From Gammaproteobacteria bacterium UBA2679 (GTDB lineage Bacteria > Pseudomonadota > Gammaproteobacteria > Pseudomonadales > Oleiphilaceae): a stretch of 64,000 nucleotides of DNA. The notes under the pieces were generated by a model. That model had not been told where the DNA came from. It worked only from the letters and a program-made list of their open reading frames with translations, and made no database searches. Numbering within the stretch: position 1 is the first letter of the stretch; each line of letters begins with the position of its first letter. The stretch lies in the NCBI GenBank assembly GCA_002354735.1, contig DEMD01000015.1, positions 209,304 through 273,303 of the forward strand, in the 5' to 3' direction. The position numbers were made by a program, and so were the translations under genes. Below are positions 26,716 to 37,217 of this stretch, piece by piece.

Positions 26716-26925
26716 TCACGATGACTGTTCCAGAGACTTGAGCCGACCAATCATGGCTTCGATCTTGGACCTCGCCATGTCGTTTTTCTGCATCAGCTGC
26801 ATGCGCTCCCTGTGGAAGGCATCCTGCTGGGCCTTCATCGCGGCATTGTCGCTTTCAAGCTGACGGCAGCGTGCGATAAGACGTTCCATTTTTTCATTGA
26901 GCTGTTGAAGCTTGACGACTTCCAT
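26716..26925 (-). CDS. ZapB-like coiled-coil protein (TIGR02449 type)
   Basis: A 69-residue protein that is nearly all heptad coiled coil (LNEKMERLIARCRQLESD). The ATG at 26925 has GAGGAA just upstream, while upstream in-frame starts lack one and would make an atypical N-terminus. Short coiled coils of this type precede zapA in many gammaproteobacteria and are thought to act in division-ring assembly. Confidence 0.88.
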   Translation of the reverse strand: MEVVKLQQLNEKMERLIARCRQLESDNAAMKAQQDAFHRERMQLMQKNDMARSKIEAMIGRLKSLEQSS

Positions 26926-27102
26926 TGATTCCTCGTATAGATCAAACGCAAAGGTGGCCCGGTAGGCGCCCCTGCTCTCTATGTGGTGCTGGCGATATGT
27001 CATGCAGCTATGCGTCATGCTAGCATAGCCCTAACGCCTACAGGCGCAAGCAGACCCGCACACTAGATGCATTCATACTAACCCAGTGGACCAGTATACG
27101 TC

Positions 27103-27798
27103 ATGGCTACTCCGCAAAAAGCACTGGCTCAGATTCTTCAGCAACTCAACAGCCCGGTGTCGGCTGCATACATACACGGCTTGTGGTCCGGCCGCGTCGT
27201 AGCCGGCGATTCGGCGTCCATCGCCGCCTCCGAACTGGATCCCTCAGAGCGCGAATCGTTCTCCTCGCTGGACCCAGGCAGGCTCGCCGAAACGCCGTGG
27301 TGGCTACACACTGATGCCGTGCTCGATAGTGACGAAACCGTAGACGCACCTTACATCAAGGCATTGGCGCTAATCTTTGGTTATGCCGAGGAGGCGCTGG
27401 CTTCAGATGCCATGGATTTCTCACTCTGGCTCGATAACAGTACTGATGACATCGCGGTCAAGCTCGATGAACTCGCCGAATGGAGTCAGGGCTTCCTGGA
27501 AGGCTTCTCAGCCTTGTTGGGAGATCAGATCATGGATATCAGTGACGATGCGCAGGAGTTGATCGAAGATCTCATCGCCATAGGCGAGCTCGATCCTGAT
27601 AGCGCGGCTGAAGAAGTCGAGGAAGGCGCGGAATTCGACTTTCTACAGATCGAGGAATTCGTCAAGACTGCAGTGCTGCACTTCTGGCATGATTTCCGAA
27701 TCACCAAGACCAGTAAGACGACGGGAACGGAAACTAAGCAGGGTGTTTCGGTAGATGACAGTGACAGTGACTCGCTTGATGGCGTCACCGTACATTGA
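27103..27798 (+). CDS. YgfB/UPF0149 family protein
   Basis: A 231-residue acidic protein of the UPF0149 (YgfB) family, with helical features such as YIHGLWSGRVVAGD, EWSQGFLEGFSALLGD and an acidic tail (DDSDSDSLDG). It has the usual place, divergent from the zap genes and upstream of pepP. In Pseudomonas a YgfB homologue affects beta-lactamase expression; the role here is unknown. Confidence 0.93.
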   Translation: MATPQKALAQILQQLNSPVSAAYIHGLWSGRVVAGDSASIAASELDPSERESFSSLDPGRLAETPWWLHTDAVLDSDETVDAPYIKALALIFGYAEEALASDAMDFSLWLDNSTDDIAVKLDELAEWSQGFLEGFSALLGDQIMDISDDAQELIEDLIAIGELDPDSAAEEVEEGAEFDFLQIEEFVKTAVLHFWHDFRITKTSKTTGTETKQGVSVDDSDSDSLDGVTVH

Positions 27799-27867
27799 TC
27801 TGCGTAAGAGTGGGCTGCCATCGCGCGCGCACTCAGGTTGTCCATATCAATAAGAAGGAAGCAGACC

Positions 27868-29295
27868 GTGGCAGGCCAGACAGCAACAAAAGCAACGACC
27901 GCAGCCAGAAAGCCCGCTGAGGGAAAAAGCAAGCCTGATTCAGGCCGTGCGCCAGCTCGCAGGCCTGACAGCACTGGCTCCGCGAGGATCAGCCGCCGTG
28001 AGTTCGACCGTCGGCGCAAGGCGCTCATGGCCATGATGCCAGCTGCCAGTATCGCCATTCTGCCTGCAGCCCCTGAACGAATTCGCAACCGTGACGTCGA
28101 GTTTCCCTATCGACAGGACAGTGATTTTTACTATCTGTCCGGTTTCCCGGAGCCGCGCTCAGTGCTGGTTCTGCGTCCAGGCAATCCGCATGGCGAAGCA
28201 GTGTTGTTCTGTCAGGACAAGGAGCCGGAACTTGAACGCTGGAATGGTCGGATCATCGGCCAGACGGAAGCGGTCGACGGCTATGGTTTCGATGACGCAT
28301 TTCCGATCAAGGATATCGACGACATTCTGCCAGGCATGCTTGAGAGTGCCAGTGAGGTTTTTTACGACTACGGCGCCAATGAAGCCTTTGATGCCAATGT
28401 GACCCGATGGCTGAACCGAATACGCACACAGATCCGTGAAGGCGCTCGTCTGCCCGATAGCATCAAGCCACTGCAGTACAACCTGCATCACCTGCGTTCC
28501 TACAAAAGCGCTGAAGAAATCAAGGTGATGCGTGAGGCGGGCCGAATCAGTGCGGAAGCCCATATGGCAGCCATGCAGCTCTGCAAGCCGGGCATGTACG
28601 AGTATGAACTCGAGGCCATCATCAACTATGAGTTCGCCAGGCAGGGCGCCGTGTCCTGGGCGTATCCAGCCATTGTGGGTGGCGGTGCAAACGCCTGCAT
28701 CCTGCACTACCGCGAGAACAACCAGAAGCTCAAGGATGGCGATCTGGTGCTCATCGACGCCGGCTGCGAACTGGCCTATTACGCGGCAGACATTACCAGG
28801 ACCTTTCCCGTCAATGGCCGCTTCACCGCTGAGCAGAAAGCGGTCTACGACATCGTGCTCGAAGCACAGCTGCAGTCGATTCAGCAGGTCATGCCCGGCA
28901 AGCATTGGAATGAGCCTCATGAGGCATCGGTTCGAGTCATCACACAGGGTCTCAAGGATCTGAAAATACTCAAAGGTTCAATGGACGAGCTTTTGGAGAC
29001 CAAGGCCTACATGCGCTTCTTCATGCACAAAACCGGTCATTGGCTGGGCATGGATGTGCATGATGTGGGCAGCTACAAGATCGATCGCCAATGGCGGCAG
29101 CTGGAACCGGGCATGGTCATGACAGTGGAGCCGGGTATCTATATCGATCCTGACGCTGAGGGTGTCGCCAAACGATGGCACGGTATCGGCATTCGTATCG
29201 AAGACGATGTCTGTGTCAGCAAGGCGGGTCCGGATGTGCTGACCGAGAAGGTGCCCAAGCGTACCGAAGATATTGAACAACTCATGGCGTCATGA
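27868..29295 (+). CDS. pepP: Xaa-Pro aminopeptidase II with long N-terminal extension
   Basis: A roughly 475-residue M24B metallopeptidase that removes N-terminal residues before proline. Dinuclear metal ligands are Asp in LIDAGCELAYYAADITRTF, His in KTGHWLGMDVHDVG, and Glu in TVEPGIYIDP and IRIEDDV. I choose GTG 27868 with AAGGAA seven bases upstream. About 45 Ala/Lys/Thr-rich residues precede the normal N-terminus ISRREFDRRRKAL, an odd extension that could instead mean a later true start. Confidence 0.94.
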   Translation: MAGQTATKATTAARKPAEGKSKPDSGRAPARRPDSTGSARISRREFDRRRKALMAMMPAASIAILPAAPERIRNRDVEFPYRQDSDFYYLSGFPEPRSVLVLRPGNPHGEAVLFCQDKEPELERWNGRIIGQTEAVDGYGFDDAFPIKDIDDILPGMLESASEVFYDYGANEAFDANVTRWLNRIRTQIREGARLPDSIKPLQYNLHHLRSYKSAEEIKVMREAGRISAEAHMAAMQLCKPGMYEYELEAIINYEFARQGAVSWAYPAIVGGGANACILHYRENNQKLKDGDLVLIDAGCELAYYAADITRTFPVNGRFTAEQKAVYDIVLEAQLQSIQQVMPGKHWNEPHEASVRVITQGLKDLKILKGSMDELLETKAYMRFFMHKTGHWLGMDVHDVGSYKIDRQWRQLEPGMVMTVEPGIYIDPDAEGVAKRWHGIGIRIEDDVCVSKAGPDVLTEKVPKRTEDIEQLMAS

Positions 29296-29314
29296 GCAGC
29301 CATTCAGGGATACG

Positions 29315-30727
29315 ATGCTTAAAATTGCCATAGTTGGAAGTGGCCTGGCCGGTTCAGCACTGGCCATGGCATTACGAACCGCCGCTCATCTGGACGTTAC
29401 GCTGATCGAACAGAGAGCAGTGTCGCTGGAGAAGCATCGGGGCAGCGCAAATGACGCGGCAGGTGTGGACGCGGTGGCAGATCGGCGCTCGAGTGCGTTG
29501 AGTTACTCGAGCCAACAACTGCTGCAGCGCTTTGGCGTCTGGCAGGATATGGCAGCCTGGGCTGCGCCTATCGAACAGATTGTAGTCAGTGAGCGTGGGC
29601 AGTTCGGACAAGTCGCGCTCAGCAGTCGAGAGTGTGGAGTCCCCGCCCTTGGCTACGTTATTCCCAACGAGGCGCTCGGTCAGGGGATGTTGTCGAGTAT
29701 GTCCGATGCTGGTCAGGGCCGGTTCAGGCTACTGTCACCCGCCACCTTGTCGCAGGCCAGCTTCACCGAGGATCGTTACTGGGCGCTTGAGTTCACCACG
29801 GCAAACGGTGTGATCCGCGAGAATTTCGATCTGCTGGTCCTTGCGGACGGTGGCCGGGCCGCTGAACTGTGCAGGATGGGCCTCCAAGCGCACGGTAGCG
29901 CTTTGGATGCGCTATTCCGGCAGCACCGGCACGATTATGGTCAGGTTGCTGTTATCGCGAATATCCGTAGCCGTACCAGTCATGATAATCGCGCGTTCGA
30001 ACGATTTATCGATGAAGGGGCAGTGGCGCTTTTGCCGCTGGCTGGCGACAGCAGTCGCTGGTATTCCCTGATCGTGACAGTGAACAGCGATCGTGCACTG
30101 GCTCTGGATGCCCTGGAGGATGCAGCTTTTATTAGCGAAATCCAGAAGCTGGCCGGTTTCGAGCCCGGCGCATTTACAGCGGTAAGAGCCCGTCAGTCTT
30201 ACCCGCTTTCTCTGCTGGACATGCCCCAGCAGGTAGGTCCTGGCTGTGTAGTGATCGGTAACGCTGCGCACACGCTGCACCCTGTGGCGGGGCAAGGTTT
30301 CAATCTCACCCTGCGGGATGTTGGTGCACTGGCTCACGTGCTCAGTAGTCGTCGGCTACAGGATGCCGGCGTGCCTGCAATCGAGCCAGCCCTCAAAGCC
30401 TATGGCCAGATGCGGTATCCCGATCAGCGTATGCTGATTGAAATTACCGACCTGCTGGTGGAGCTGTTCATGCGACCTGGGAGCACTCTGCCTGTCAGTG
30501 CGAGTGATCGTCCCAACCGCTGGTTACCGGAAGCGGTAGTCTCTGCATTGCGGAGATCGCGCAGGGCGGGTTTTGCCTTGCTGAATACCATGCCCTTCGC
30601 ACGACGCGAATTTGCTGAAGCCGCTATGGGACTCTGGGCGCCTCAGGCATCGCCCTGGCAGCCGGCGAGCCAGTCTTCAGCCTCATCAGGTTCCATTACT
30701 CGTGTCGAGGCCGCTACAAGCACATGA
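29315..30727 (+). CDS. ubiH: 2-octaprenyl-6-methoxyphenol hydroxylase
   Basis: A 470-residue FAD monooxygenase for C1 hydroxylation in ubiquinone synthesis. The dinucleotide motif is VGSGLAGSALAMAL at the N-terminus; the second FAD motif GNAAHTLHPVAGQGFNLTLRD is the UbiH variant. It is part of ygfB-pepP-ubiH-ubiI, and its stop overlaps the next start as ATGA. Confidence 0.94.
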   Translation: MLKIAIVGSGLAGSALAMALRTAAHLDVTLIEQRAVSLEKHRGSANDAAGVDAVADRRSSALSYSSQQLLQRFGVWQDMAAWAAPIEQIVVSERGQFGQVALSSRECGVPALGYVIPNEALGQGMLSSMSDAGQGRFRLLSPATLSQASFTEDRYWALEFTTANGVIRENFDLLVLADGGRAAELCRMGLQAHGSALDALFRQHRHDYGQVAVIANIRSRTSHDNRAFERFIDEGAVALLPLAGDSSRWYSLIVTVNSDRALALDALEDAAFISEIQKLAGFEPGAFTAVRARQSYPLSLLDMPQQVGPGCVVIGNAAHTLHPVAGQGFNLTLRDVGALAHVLSSRRLQDAGVPAIEPALKAYGQMRYPDQRMLIEITDLLVELFMRPGSTLPVSASDRPNRWLPEAVVSALRRSRRAGFALLNTMPFARREFAEAAMGLWAPQASPWQPASQSSASSGSITRVEAATST

Positions 30728-32043
30728 CCCATGATTCCAATACCGCGATCGACCCGCTAGACGACAGGTATGATGTCGTCATTATCGGTGCCGGGCTCGT
30801 TGGTGCGGCACTCAGTCTTCGCTTACTTCAGATAGGTCTTCGGGTGGCGCTGGTTGATCCCGGTCCTGTGCTGACGACCGGGACGGCAAAGCCGGACGGC
30901 ATCGCGCCCCCCGCCAGTGGTCTCGATGACTACGATGTGAGGGTGAGCGCGCTTTCTCCGGCTTCGCAGACCCTCCTCGAGGAGATCGGTGTCTGGCCTG
31001 CCGTGCAGGCTTCAGCGCAGCCTTACACCAGCATGAGGATCTGGGATTCGCGAAACGGTGGTCGCATCGCCTTCGATGCCGTGGACGTCCAGCAGTCGGA
31101 TCTTGGATGCATCCTGGAAAATAGGACAGTCCTTACCGCGCTCTATCAGAGACTTGCTGACGCAACCGAACAGGCAGATTCGCAGCTGCGTCTGATACGC
31201 GGAAAATTGCGGGCAATAGCGCCAGTGCAGAGCGGAGTGCGCTCACTCGTAATCGACCAGCTCGGCACCGACGGTCGCTCCGTAGATCAGCCCTGGCTGA
31301 TATCGAGCCGACTGACCGTTGGAGCAGACGGCCCCGGATCTCAGACACGCCGGCTACTGGATGTGCCGACACGCGAGTGGGATTATGGCCAGCAGGCCAT
31401 CGTAGCCACTGTCGCTTTCGACGAGCCTCATGACCAGGTCGCGTGGCAGCATTTCACGCCCAGCGGACCGCTCGCGCTACTGCCGCTTCGGGCAAGAGAA
31501 CAGGGTCCCGGCGCCGCTCATGAAGGAAGGCTTGTCTCCATCGTCTGGTCCCAGAACCACGATGAGGCGCGTGCACTGATGGCTGCTGATGACGATGGAT
31601 TCCTGCAGCATCTGAATGGCGCCGCTGAGGGCTGCATCGGCAGGGCTATCGATATCGGGAAGCGGGTGGCCGTGCCGCTGAGACAGTGCCATGCGCGAAG
31701 TTATCATGCTGATGCAGCCGTGCTCATTGGCGACGCTGCACACGTCATTCATCCTCTGGCGGGTCGTGGGGTAAATCTCGGTCTGAAAGATGTCACAGCG
31801 CTGGCGGCCTCGTTATCGCGAGGGCTCGGCCGGGGTCTGCCACCTGGCCATAGGGAAATACTCAAGCGCTACGAATTGCAACGACGGCCGGACAATCTGG
31901 CTGTGATGGCCTTGATGGAAGGATTTCATCGTGGCTTTACAAGCCACTCAGTCCTGGTAAACAGTCTGCTGAATCGGGGGATGTCCGCCGTACATGCGCT
32001 GCATCCTCTGAAGCGGAAAATCATCAATCTTGCCATGAGCTAA
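30724..32043 (+). CDS. ubiI: UbiI/VisC-type flavin hydroxylase
   Basis: A 439-residue FAD monooxygenase of the UbiH/UbiF/UbiI family. N-terminal VIIGAGLVGAALSLRL binds FAD, and the second motif is GDAAHVIHPLAGRGVNLGLKD. From position behind ubiH it is most likely UbiI (C5 hydroxylase), but UbiF or a broad enzyme cannot be excluded by eye. It shows a 4-bp overlap with ubiH. Confidence 0.9.
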   Translation: MTHDSNTAIDPLDDRYDVVIIGAGLVGAALSLRLLQIGLRVALVDPGPVLTTGTAKPDGIAPPASGLDDYDVRVSALSPASQTLLEEIGVWPAVQASAQPYTSMRIWDSRNGGRIAFDAVDVQQSDLGCILENRTVLTALYQRLADATEQADSQLRLIRGKLRAIAPVQSGVRSLVIDQLGTDGRSVDQPWLISSRLTVGADGPGSQTRRLLDVPTREWDYGQQAIVATVAFDEPHDQVAWQHFTPSGPLALLPLRAREQGPGAAHEGRLVSIVWSQNHDEARALMAADDDGFLQHLNGAAEGCIGRAIDIGKRVAVPLRQCHARSYHADAAVLIGDAAHVIHPLAGRGVNLGLKDVTALAASLSRGLGRGLPPGHREILKRYELQRRPDNLAVMALMEGFHRGFTSHSVLVNSLLNRGMSAVHALHPLKRKIINLAMS

Positions 32044-32095
32044 GCCGGCGCAAGATTGGTCGAGAGGCAGTGGTTATCGGGCTTTCACCCGCTGC

Positions 32096-32818
32096 TCACA
32101 GGAGCAGGGCACCCACTAATGCAGGGAGGGCGGTCTCGACCCGCAGCACTCGATCACCGAGCGATACGGCCTCGAAGCCAGCTTCCAGAAATCGCTCGAC
32201 TTCATATGGAATGAAACCGCTTTCCGGTCCCACGGCAAGCGTGATCGGGGCGCCCTCACTGGCCCGAAAATCCGCTGAGGGGAGGCCATTCACTGCGCCT
32301 AGCAGTCGCCGCGTGCCTTGGGTAATCGCTGGCAGGTCGTCCTCGACGAAGGGTTTGAAGCGCTGGTGCAGCGTGATTACCGGCAGCTGCGTATCCATCG
32401 ACTGTTCAAGACCGAGCAGTGTGTTGGCAAACATCGCCGACTCAGTCAGGTAAGGTGATTGCCAGTAGCTCTTGTCGACCTTCCTGGCATGGCAGACACA
32501 AATCCGCTTGATCCCCAGGGAGATAGCAGACTGCAATGTTCGTCGGAGCATCTTGGGGCGCGGCAGCGCGAGTACCAGCGTGAGTGGTATGGGCGGGGGC
32601 GGCAAGATGGCCATCGAGTCAGGGCGTAAAACCACTGAGCCGCTATCGACGCTGATAATTTCAGCGCGGCCCAGATTGCCGCCCATCACGCCGATATCAA
32701 TCTGATCACCAGGCGTGACCTTTACGATACTGAGCAGGTGAACGGCCCGACGGTCTCCGTTAGGGAGGTTAACGAGTTCGCCCGCAGCTTCTCCAGGCGT
32801 CAACAGCAGCAGGTTCAT
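32096..32818 (-). CDS. rsmE: 16S rRNA m3U1498 methyltransferase RsmE
   Basis: A 240-residue SPOUT-class enzyme. LAVGPESGF and SLGDRVLRVETA form the knotted SAM site of RsmE. It methylates U1498 in the small-subunit rRNA. It is the last gene of the minus-strand hisI-to-rsmE run; its ATG shares the final A of the tatC stop (TGATG). Confidence 0.95.
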   Translation of the reverse strand: MNLLLLTPGEAAGELVNLPNGDRRAVHLLSIVKVTPGDQIDIGVMGGNLGRAEIISVDSGSVVLRPDSMAILPPPPIPLTLVLALPRPKMLRRTLQSAISLGIKRICVCHARKVDKSYWQSPYLTESAMFANTLLGLEQSMDTQLPVITLHQRFKPFVEDDLPAITQGTRRLLGAVNGLPSADFRASEGAPITLAVGPESGFIPYEVERFLEAGFEAVSLGDRVLRVETALPALVGALLL

Positions 32819-33588
32819 CAGTGCGTCGACGGTTGCTCATCGGATACATCGCCGTTAATGCCAAAGTATCGTGCACAGAATATTCCCGCTTCATATAGCA
32901 GCCACATTGGCACCGCGAGCAAGGTTTGTGAGATGACATCAGGCGGTGTCAGAAGCATGCCGATAATAAAACAGCCAACGATGATGTACGGCCGCTTGTC
33001 TTGCAAACTGGCAACCGATGTCAGCCCAGTTTTTATCAGCAGTATGGTTGCAACAGGAATCTCGAATGCGACGCCAAATGCGAAAAACATCTTCAGAATG
33101 AAATCGAGGTAGCTGTTGATGTCGGTCATCATGGCAACGCCCTCAGGGCTGGTCGATGCAAAGAATGCGAAGGCCAGTGGGAATACAACGAAGTAGGCGA
33201 AGGCAACGCCTGAATAGAACAGCACCACACTCGTAATGAGTAGCGGAATCGCGAAGCCCTTTTCCTTCTGATATAGAGCAGGCGCAATAAAACTCCAGAC
33301 CTGGTAAAGAATGTAGGGTACCGCTACGAAAAACGCAGTGAAAAGCGTGAGCTTGAAGGGCGCGAGGAAAGGCGAGGCCACATTGGTGGCAATCATGGTC
33401 GCATTAGGCGGCAGCGCTGCTCTGAGCGGCTCGGCGACCGCCGTGTAGAGCTCATTGGCGAAGGCATACAGTGGAATGAAGCAAACCACTATGGCCAGAA
33501 CGCAGCGCAGTAATCTGTCGCGAAGTTCGACGAGGTGACTCACCAGCGACTGTTCGCCAGATTCCTGCATGTCGGACTCATCTGTCAT
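32818..33588 (-). CDS. tatC: Tat translocase subunit TatC
   Basis: A 256-residue protein with six membrane helices. Conserved TatC signatures include LVSHLVELRDRLLRC at the N-terminus and FKLTLFTAFFVAVPY. It recognises twin-arginine signals together with TatB. It overlaps tatB by 4 bp. The two multicopper oxidases at the left of the window are likely clients. Confidence 0.97.
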   Translation of the reverse strand: MTDESDMQESGEQSLVSHLVELRDRLLRCVLAIVVCFIPLYAFANELYTAVAEPLRAALPPNATMIATNVASPFLAPFKLTLFTAFFVAVPYILYQVWSFIAPALYQKEKGFAIPLLITSVVLFYSGVAFAYFVVFPLAFAFFASTSPEGVAMMTDINSYLDFILKMFFAFGVAFEIPVATILLIKTGLTSVASLQDKRPYIIVGCFIIGMLLTPPDVISQTLLAVPMWLLYEAGIFCARYFGINGDVSDEQPSTH

Positions 33589-34046
33589 GGCTGTTTCGTA
33601 CGCTCCCCGCCTACCTGGTCCGGCTGCGGTGTAGTAGGTGTGACGGGTTCAGGTTGATCGGCAGGCCGAGTGGCTTGTCCAGGCGTTTGAGCTGCTGGCG
33701 GCGTGGCCTGTTCAGAAGGGCGCAACTCCGGTTTCACTGCCTTGGCGCCTGCCACGGGATCGCGAACAATGCTGTCTTCGAAATCCTTGGCCCGGTCCAG
33801 TGCCTGACGAACGGTGCCCTGAATATGCTCGACCCCGAGCGTATCACCTTCCCTGCGAAGTTTCTCACGAAACTCTTCGGCCTTGAGCTGCTTGTCGATC
33901 TCGCTGGTGAACTGCGAAGTCATGCGGCGCAACTTGCCGAACCACAAGCCAGCACTTCGTGCTGCCCCGGGCAGTCGCTCGGGGCCGAGAACCAACAGTG
34001 AAATCACGGCAATAAGTACAAGTTCAAGAAAACCAATGTCAAACAT
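33585..34046 (-). CDS. tatB: Tat translocase subunit TatB
   Basis: A 153-residue protein with one N-terminal helix (MFDIGFLELVLIAVISLLVL), the GPERLP hinge and an amphipathic helix, followed by a Pro/Thr-rich tail of about 50 residues that varies widely in the family. It acts with TatC in signal recognition. Confidence 0.95.
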   Translation of the reverse strand: MFDIGFLELVLIAVISLLVLGPERLPGAARSAGLWFGKLRRMTSQFTSEIDKQLKAEEFREKLRREGDTLGVEHIQGTVRQALDRAKDFEDSIVRDPVAGAKAVKPELRPSEQATPPAAQTPGQATRPADQPEPVTPTTPQPDQVGGERTKQP

Positions 34047-34103
34047 ATACCAGATTCACCAGGCAGTACTTGGACAGGCGCTCGTTGTGCATCAGGCGCG
34101 GTA

Positions 34104-34394
34104 TCAGCTTTTCTTGGTATCGGCTGCTGACCGTGTTTCCACAGCAGACCCAGAACTGCTTTCCGAAGCCAGTGGATCTGAACCATTACCCTGAGGCGTC
34201 TGCTCGCTAATCTGCGAATTGGCCGTCTTCTTGGGCTCGGGCTCGACCTTGTCGGCGTCGTCTTCGCCAACAGCCTTCTTGAAGCCCTTGATCGCTCCGC
34301 CCAGATCAGAACCGATATTCTTCAGTCGTTTGGTTCCGAACAGCAATACCACGATCACCAGAATGATCAACAACTGCCACATTGAAATACCCAT
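34104..34394 (-). CDS. tatA: Tat translocase subunit TatA
   Basis: A 96-residue protein. The start [20 protein letters not shown] and the [15 protein letters not shown] hinge are typical, followed by an amphipathic helix and an acidic Ser-rich tail. AGAGG sits seven bases before the ATG. TatA forms the translocation pore. Confidence 0.96.
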   Translation of the reverse strand: MGISMWQLLIILVIVVLLFGTKRLKNIGSDLGGAIKGFKKAVGEDDADKVEPEPKKTANSQISEQTPQGNGSDPLASESSSGSAVETRSAADTKKS

Positions 34395-34549
34395 ATCTAA
34401 CCTCTCGATCGTGCGTCTCTTGCGGGCTGAACGCTCAGCAACTCGTCCGAAGGCGCGCATTGATGGTGTCTGACTGTGCTTCAGGCCAGCACTCGTGATC
34501 TGGCATCCTCGTCTTTGAATATTACAACACTATGACACCCATTGGCGCA

Positions 34550-34978
34550 TCAGGGTTTACGACTGTTTTTCTCATCGATACCTGACAGGCCAAAACGCCG
34601 CGCAAGTTCACGCAGCACATCTTCGTGAGAACAGTCGAGATGCTGCAGTGCAAGCATGCAGTGAAACCACAGATCTGCAGTTTCCGAAACCATGTCCTGT
34701 TTCAGCCTATCCAGTTCGGCGCTTGCCGATTTCTGCCCGGCTTCCAAGTCCTTTGCGGCCAGGATGGTTTCAGTACATTCCTCGCCTACCTTCTCCAGTA
34801 TCTTGTTCAGGCCTTTACTATACAGCGTGGCGACGTAGCTGGAATCTGGCGGCGCGTTCTTTCGCCCAGCCAGCACACGGTCCAGTTCAATCAGCACCCG
34901 GCTGGAATCTGTGACGAGCGCAGTGCTGGAGTTGCTATCCCCAGCCTCGTCCTGTGGTGTCTTTTCTCTATCGCTCAT
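34550..34978 (-). CDS. hisE: Phosphoribosyl-ATP pyrophosphatase
   Basis: A 142-residue MazG-like NTP pyrophosphatase, second step of histidine synthesis. The core is [24 protein letters not shown] with the EExxE metal motif, then [15 protein letters not shown] polar N-terminal extension of about 25 residues precedes it. It overlaps hisI by 11 bp and forms a separate protein rather than the HisIE fusion of enterics. Confidence 0.95.
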   Translation of the reverse strand: MSDREKTPQDEAGDSNSSTALVTDSSRVLIELDRVLAGRKNAPPDSSYVATLYSKGLNKILEKVGEECTETILAAKDLEAGQKSASAELDRLKQDMVSETADLWFHCMLALQHLDCSHEDVLRELARRFGLSGIDEKNSRKP

Positions 34979-35441
34979 GAATGTCCTCTTTGTTCGATTC
35001 AGGCCGGCCGGAACCCTTCGAATACACCGTGCTCATGTCTTTCAGAACGGCACTATTCTCGACCCATTCCGGCCTGGCTTCCCTTACTTCGAGGGTACGA
35101 AAAAAGCAATTCGCCCGACCGGTGTGGCAGGCAATTCCGCCAACCTGTTCCACATCAGCCACGATGACATCGCCGTCACAATCCAGTCTGAGCGCATGCA
35201 GCTTCTGAACGTGGCCGGACTCTTCACCCTTGTGCCAGAGTTTTTGACGGGATCGCGACCAATAAACAACTTCACCGCGGCGAAGCGTTTCGAGCAGGGC
35301 TTCTCGATTCATCCACGCCTGCATCAGAATTTCCCGGCTCGTCGCATCCTGGGCGACGACGTTGACGAGCCCGTCCTGATTCCAGCGAACCTCATCAAGA
35401 AAAGCGGACTCACCGTCCATGGGTGTATCGACTCTAAACAT
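34968..35441 (-). CDS. hisI: Phosphoribosyl-AMP cyclohydrolase
   Basis: A 157-residue enzyme for the third histidine step. [17 protein letters not shown] and the Cys motifs of [15 protein letters not shown] bind Zn and Mg. The ATG at 35441 has GGGAG six bases upstream. The short C-terminal tail has low conservation. It is co-transcribed with hisE and the tat genes. Confidence 0.95.
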   Translation of the reverse strand: MFRVDTPMDGESAFLDEVRWNQDGLVNVVAQDATSREILMQAWMNREALLETLRRGEVVYWSRSRQKLWHKGEESGHVQKLHALRLDCDGDVIVADVEQVGGIACHTGRANCFFRTLEVREARPEWVENSAVLKDMSTVYSKGSGRPESNKEDIHER

Positions 35442-35483
35442 TTGTACTCCCGGCGATCTGAATAAGATTGAGAATGTCCGAAT

Positions 35484-37217
35484 TCATGAGCGGACGACAG
35501 CCCAGAGGGCAAGCGGCAGGACTGAAGGCACCAGCCAGGTATTGCTTTCGATCCAGATGATCCAGGGTGGCGTGACGCTTACGAAGAAGCCAGCTACGCC
35601 GGCGCAGAGCGCGAGCACGACGATGCTGGTGACGGCTATGAATTTCTCCATCAGACGATGCTGAGCGTTGCCCTGGCTGGCAGCAGCCGACTTTCGGCTA
35701 CTGGTAAGGTCGCGGCCAGCACCTGCACTTCTAGAGCGGCCGATCTCCTGCCGTTCACGGTACTGCAGATGCCCACCGACAGCTGAGCTGCCTGCGATGT
35801 TCTGGAGGGCGTTGTAGACAAGTTCTGGTACTTCCGGCGAATGTTCCAGCCATTCAGGCAAGCGCTCGCGCATGGCCTGAAGCAGGCCAGGTGGCCCAAT
35901 TCGGGACTTCATCCAGCGCTCGAGATAAGGCTGCGCGGTCTGCCACAGATCGAGTTCCGGATAGAGTGTGCGGCCAAGCCCTTCGATATGGACGAGTGTT
36001 TTCTGAAGCAGCACGAGCTGTGGCTGGACTTCCATTTCGAAGCGTCGCGCCGTTTCGAAAAGTCTCAATAGAAAATGGGCAAATGAAATCTCCGCCAGTG
36101 GCCGCTCGAAGATTGGCTCACAGGCAGTCCTGATTGCGGCTTCGAACTCACCAATCGGCGTATAGGGCGGCACCCATCCGGAGGCTACGTGCAGGGTGGC
36201 AACAGCCCTGTAATCCCGTCTGAAGAACGCGAGCAGGTTCTTCGCCAGATAGGCCTGGTCTTCCTCGGCGAGAGAACCCACGATGCCACAGTCGATGGCG
36301 ATATAGCGCGGATCCTCGGGCTTGGAGGCATCTATGAAGATATTGCCTGGATGCATGTCGGCGTGGAAGAAGTTGTCACGGAACACCTGGGTGAAGAAAA
36401 TCTCCACGCCGCGCTCTGCCAGTAGCTTCAGGTCGACGTCCAGGGACCTGAGTGCGTCGACCTGCGATATCGGAATGCCGTGGATGCGTTCCATGGTGAA
36501 TACACGATCACCGGTCAGTGGCCAGTGCACAGCAGGCACATACAGCAGGCGAGCATCGGCAACCGATGAGAAATTGCGCTTGAGTTGCGATGTGTTAGCT
36601 GCTTCGCGCGGCATATCCATTTCATCAAGAATGGTTTGCCGGTAATCCGCCACGACCTGAGGTGCATTGAGACGGTGGCCCTGGTCGACACGACGCTCGA
36701 CGAAATCCGCCAGCAGTGCCATCAATCTGGTATCGCGGTCGATACGCAGCCGGATGTCAGGCCGTGTGACCTTGATGACGACCTGCTGGCCGTCCGGCAG
36801 ACGGGCAGTGTGGACCTGGGCTATCGAGGCTGACGCCAGCGGCGTCTCGGAGAACTCCTGCACCCGAGTCTCGATCGGACACTGCCACTGGCGCTCGATG
36901 ATCGCGCGAGCGACGGCGCCATCGAACGGTGCCACTTCATCCTGCAAACGGCTCAGCGGGATGGCGATGTCAGGCGGCAGCAGGTCGGGACGGGTCGATA
37001 GCAGCTGACCGACCTTGATAAAGATGGGACCGAGTTCTTCCAGCGCCTTCTGAAAAGCATCGCCACGGTTCCCCGGGGGCGCAGGGAACAGCCGCCAGGG
37101 GCCGAGCGCGAGGATGAGTGCCAGCGATCTCGAGCAGTACTCTCGCGGAATGAGCCGGTCCAGTCGATAGCGGCTGAACACCCAGAGGATCTGCAGACAA
37201 CGCCATACGCTGCTCAA
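35484..37217 (-). CDS. ubiB: Ubiquinone biosynthesis ATPase/kinase-like UbiB
   Basis: A 577-residue ADCK-family protein. The family-defining KxGQ lies in [27 protein letters not shown] and DMHPGNIF are the nucleotide-binding and catalytic-loop motifs. Two C-terminal membrane helices ([20 protein letters not shown] and the following) anchor it. The start is TTG, overlapping the ubiJ stop as TTGA, so translation depends on ubiJ. Confidence 0.95.
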   Translation of the reverse strand: MSSVWRCLQILWVFSRYRLDRLIPREYCSRSLALILALGPWRLFPAPPGNRGDAFQKALEELGPIFIKVGQLLSTRPDLLPPDIAIPLSRLQDEVAPFDGAVARAIIERQWQCPIETRVQEFSETPLASASIAQVHTARLPDGQQVVIKVTRPDIRLRIDRDTRLMALLADFVERRVDQGHRLNAPQVVADYRQTILDEMDMPREAANTSQLKRNFSSVADARLLYVPAVHWPLTGDRVFTMERIHGIPISQVDALRSLDVDLKLLAERGVEIFFTQVFRDNFFHADMHPGNIFIDASKPEDPRYIAIDCGIVGSLAEEDQAYLAKNLLAFFRRDYRAVATLHVASGWVPPYTPIGEFEAAIRTACEPIFERPLAEISFAHFLLRLFETARRFEMEVQPQLVLLQKTLVHIEGLGRTLYPELDLWQTAQPYLERWMKSRIGPPGLLQAMRERLPEWLEHSPEVPELVYNALQNIAGSSAVGGHLQYRERQEIGRSRSAGAGRDLTSSRKSAAASQGNAQHRLMEKFIAVTSIVVLALCAGVAGFFVSVTPPWIIWIESNTWLVPSVLPLALWAVVRS

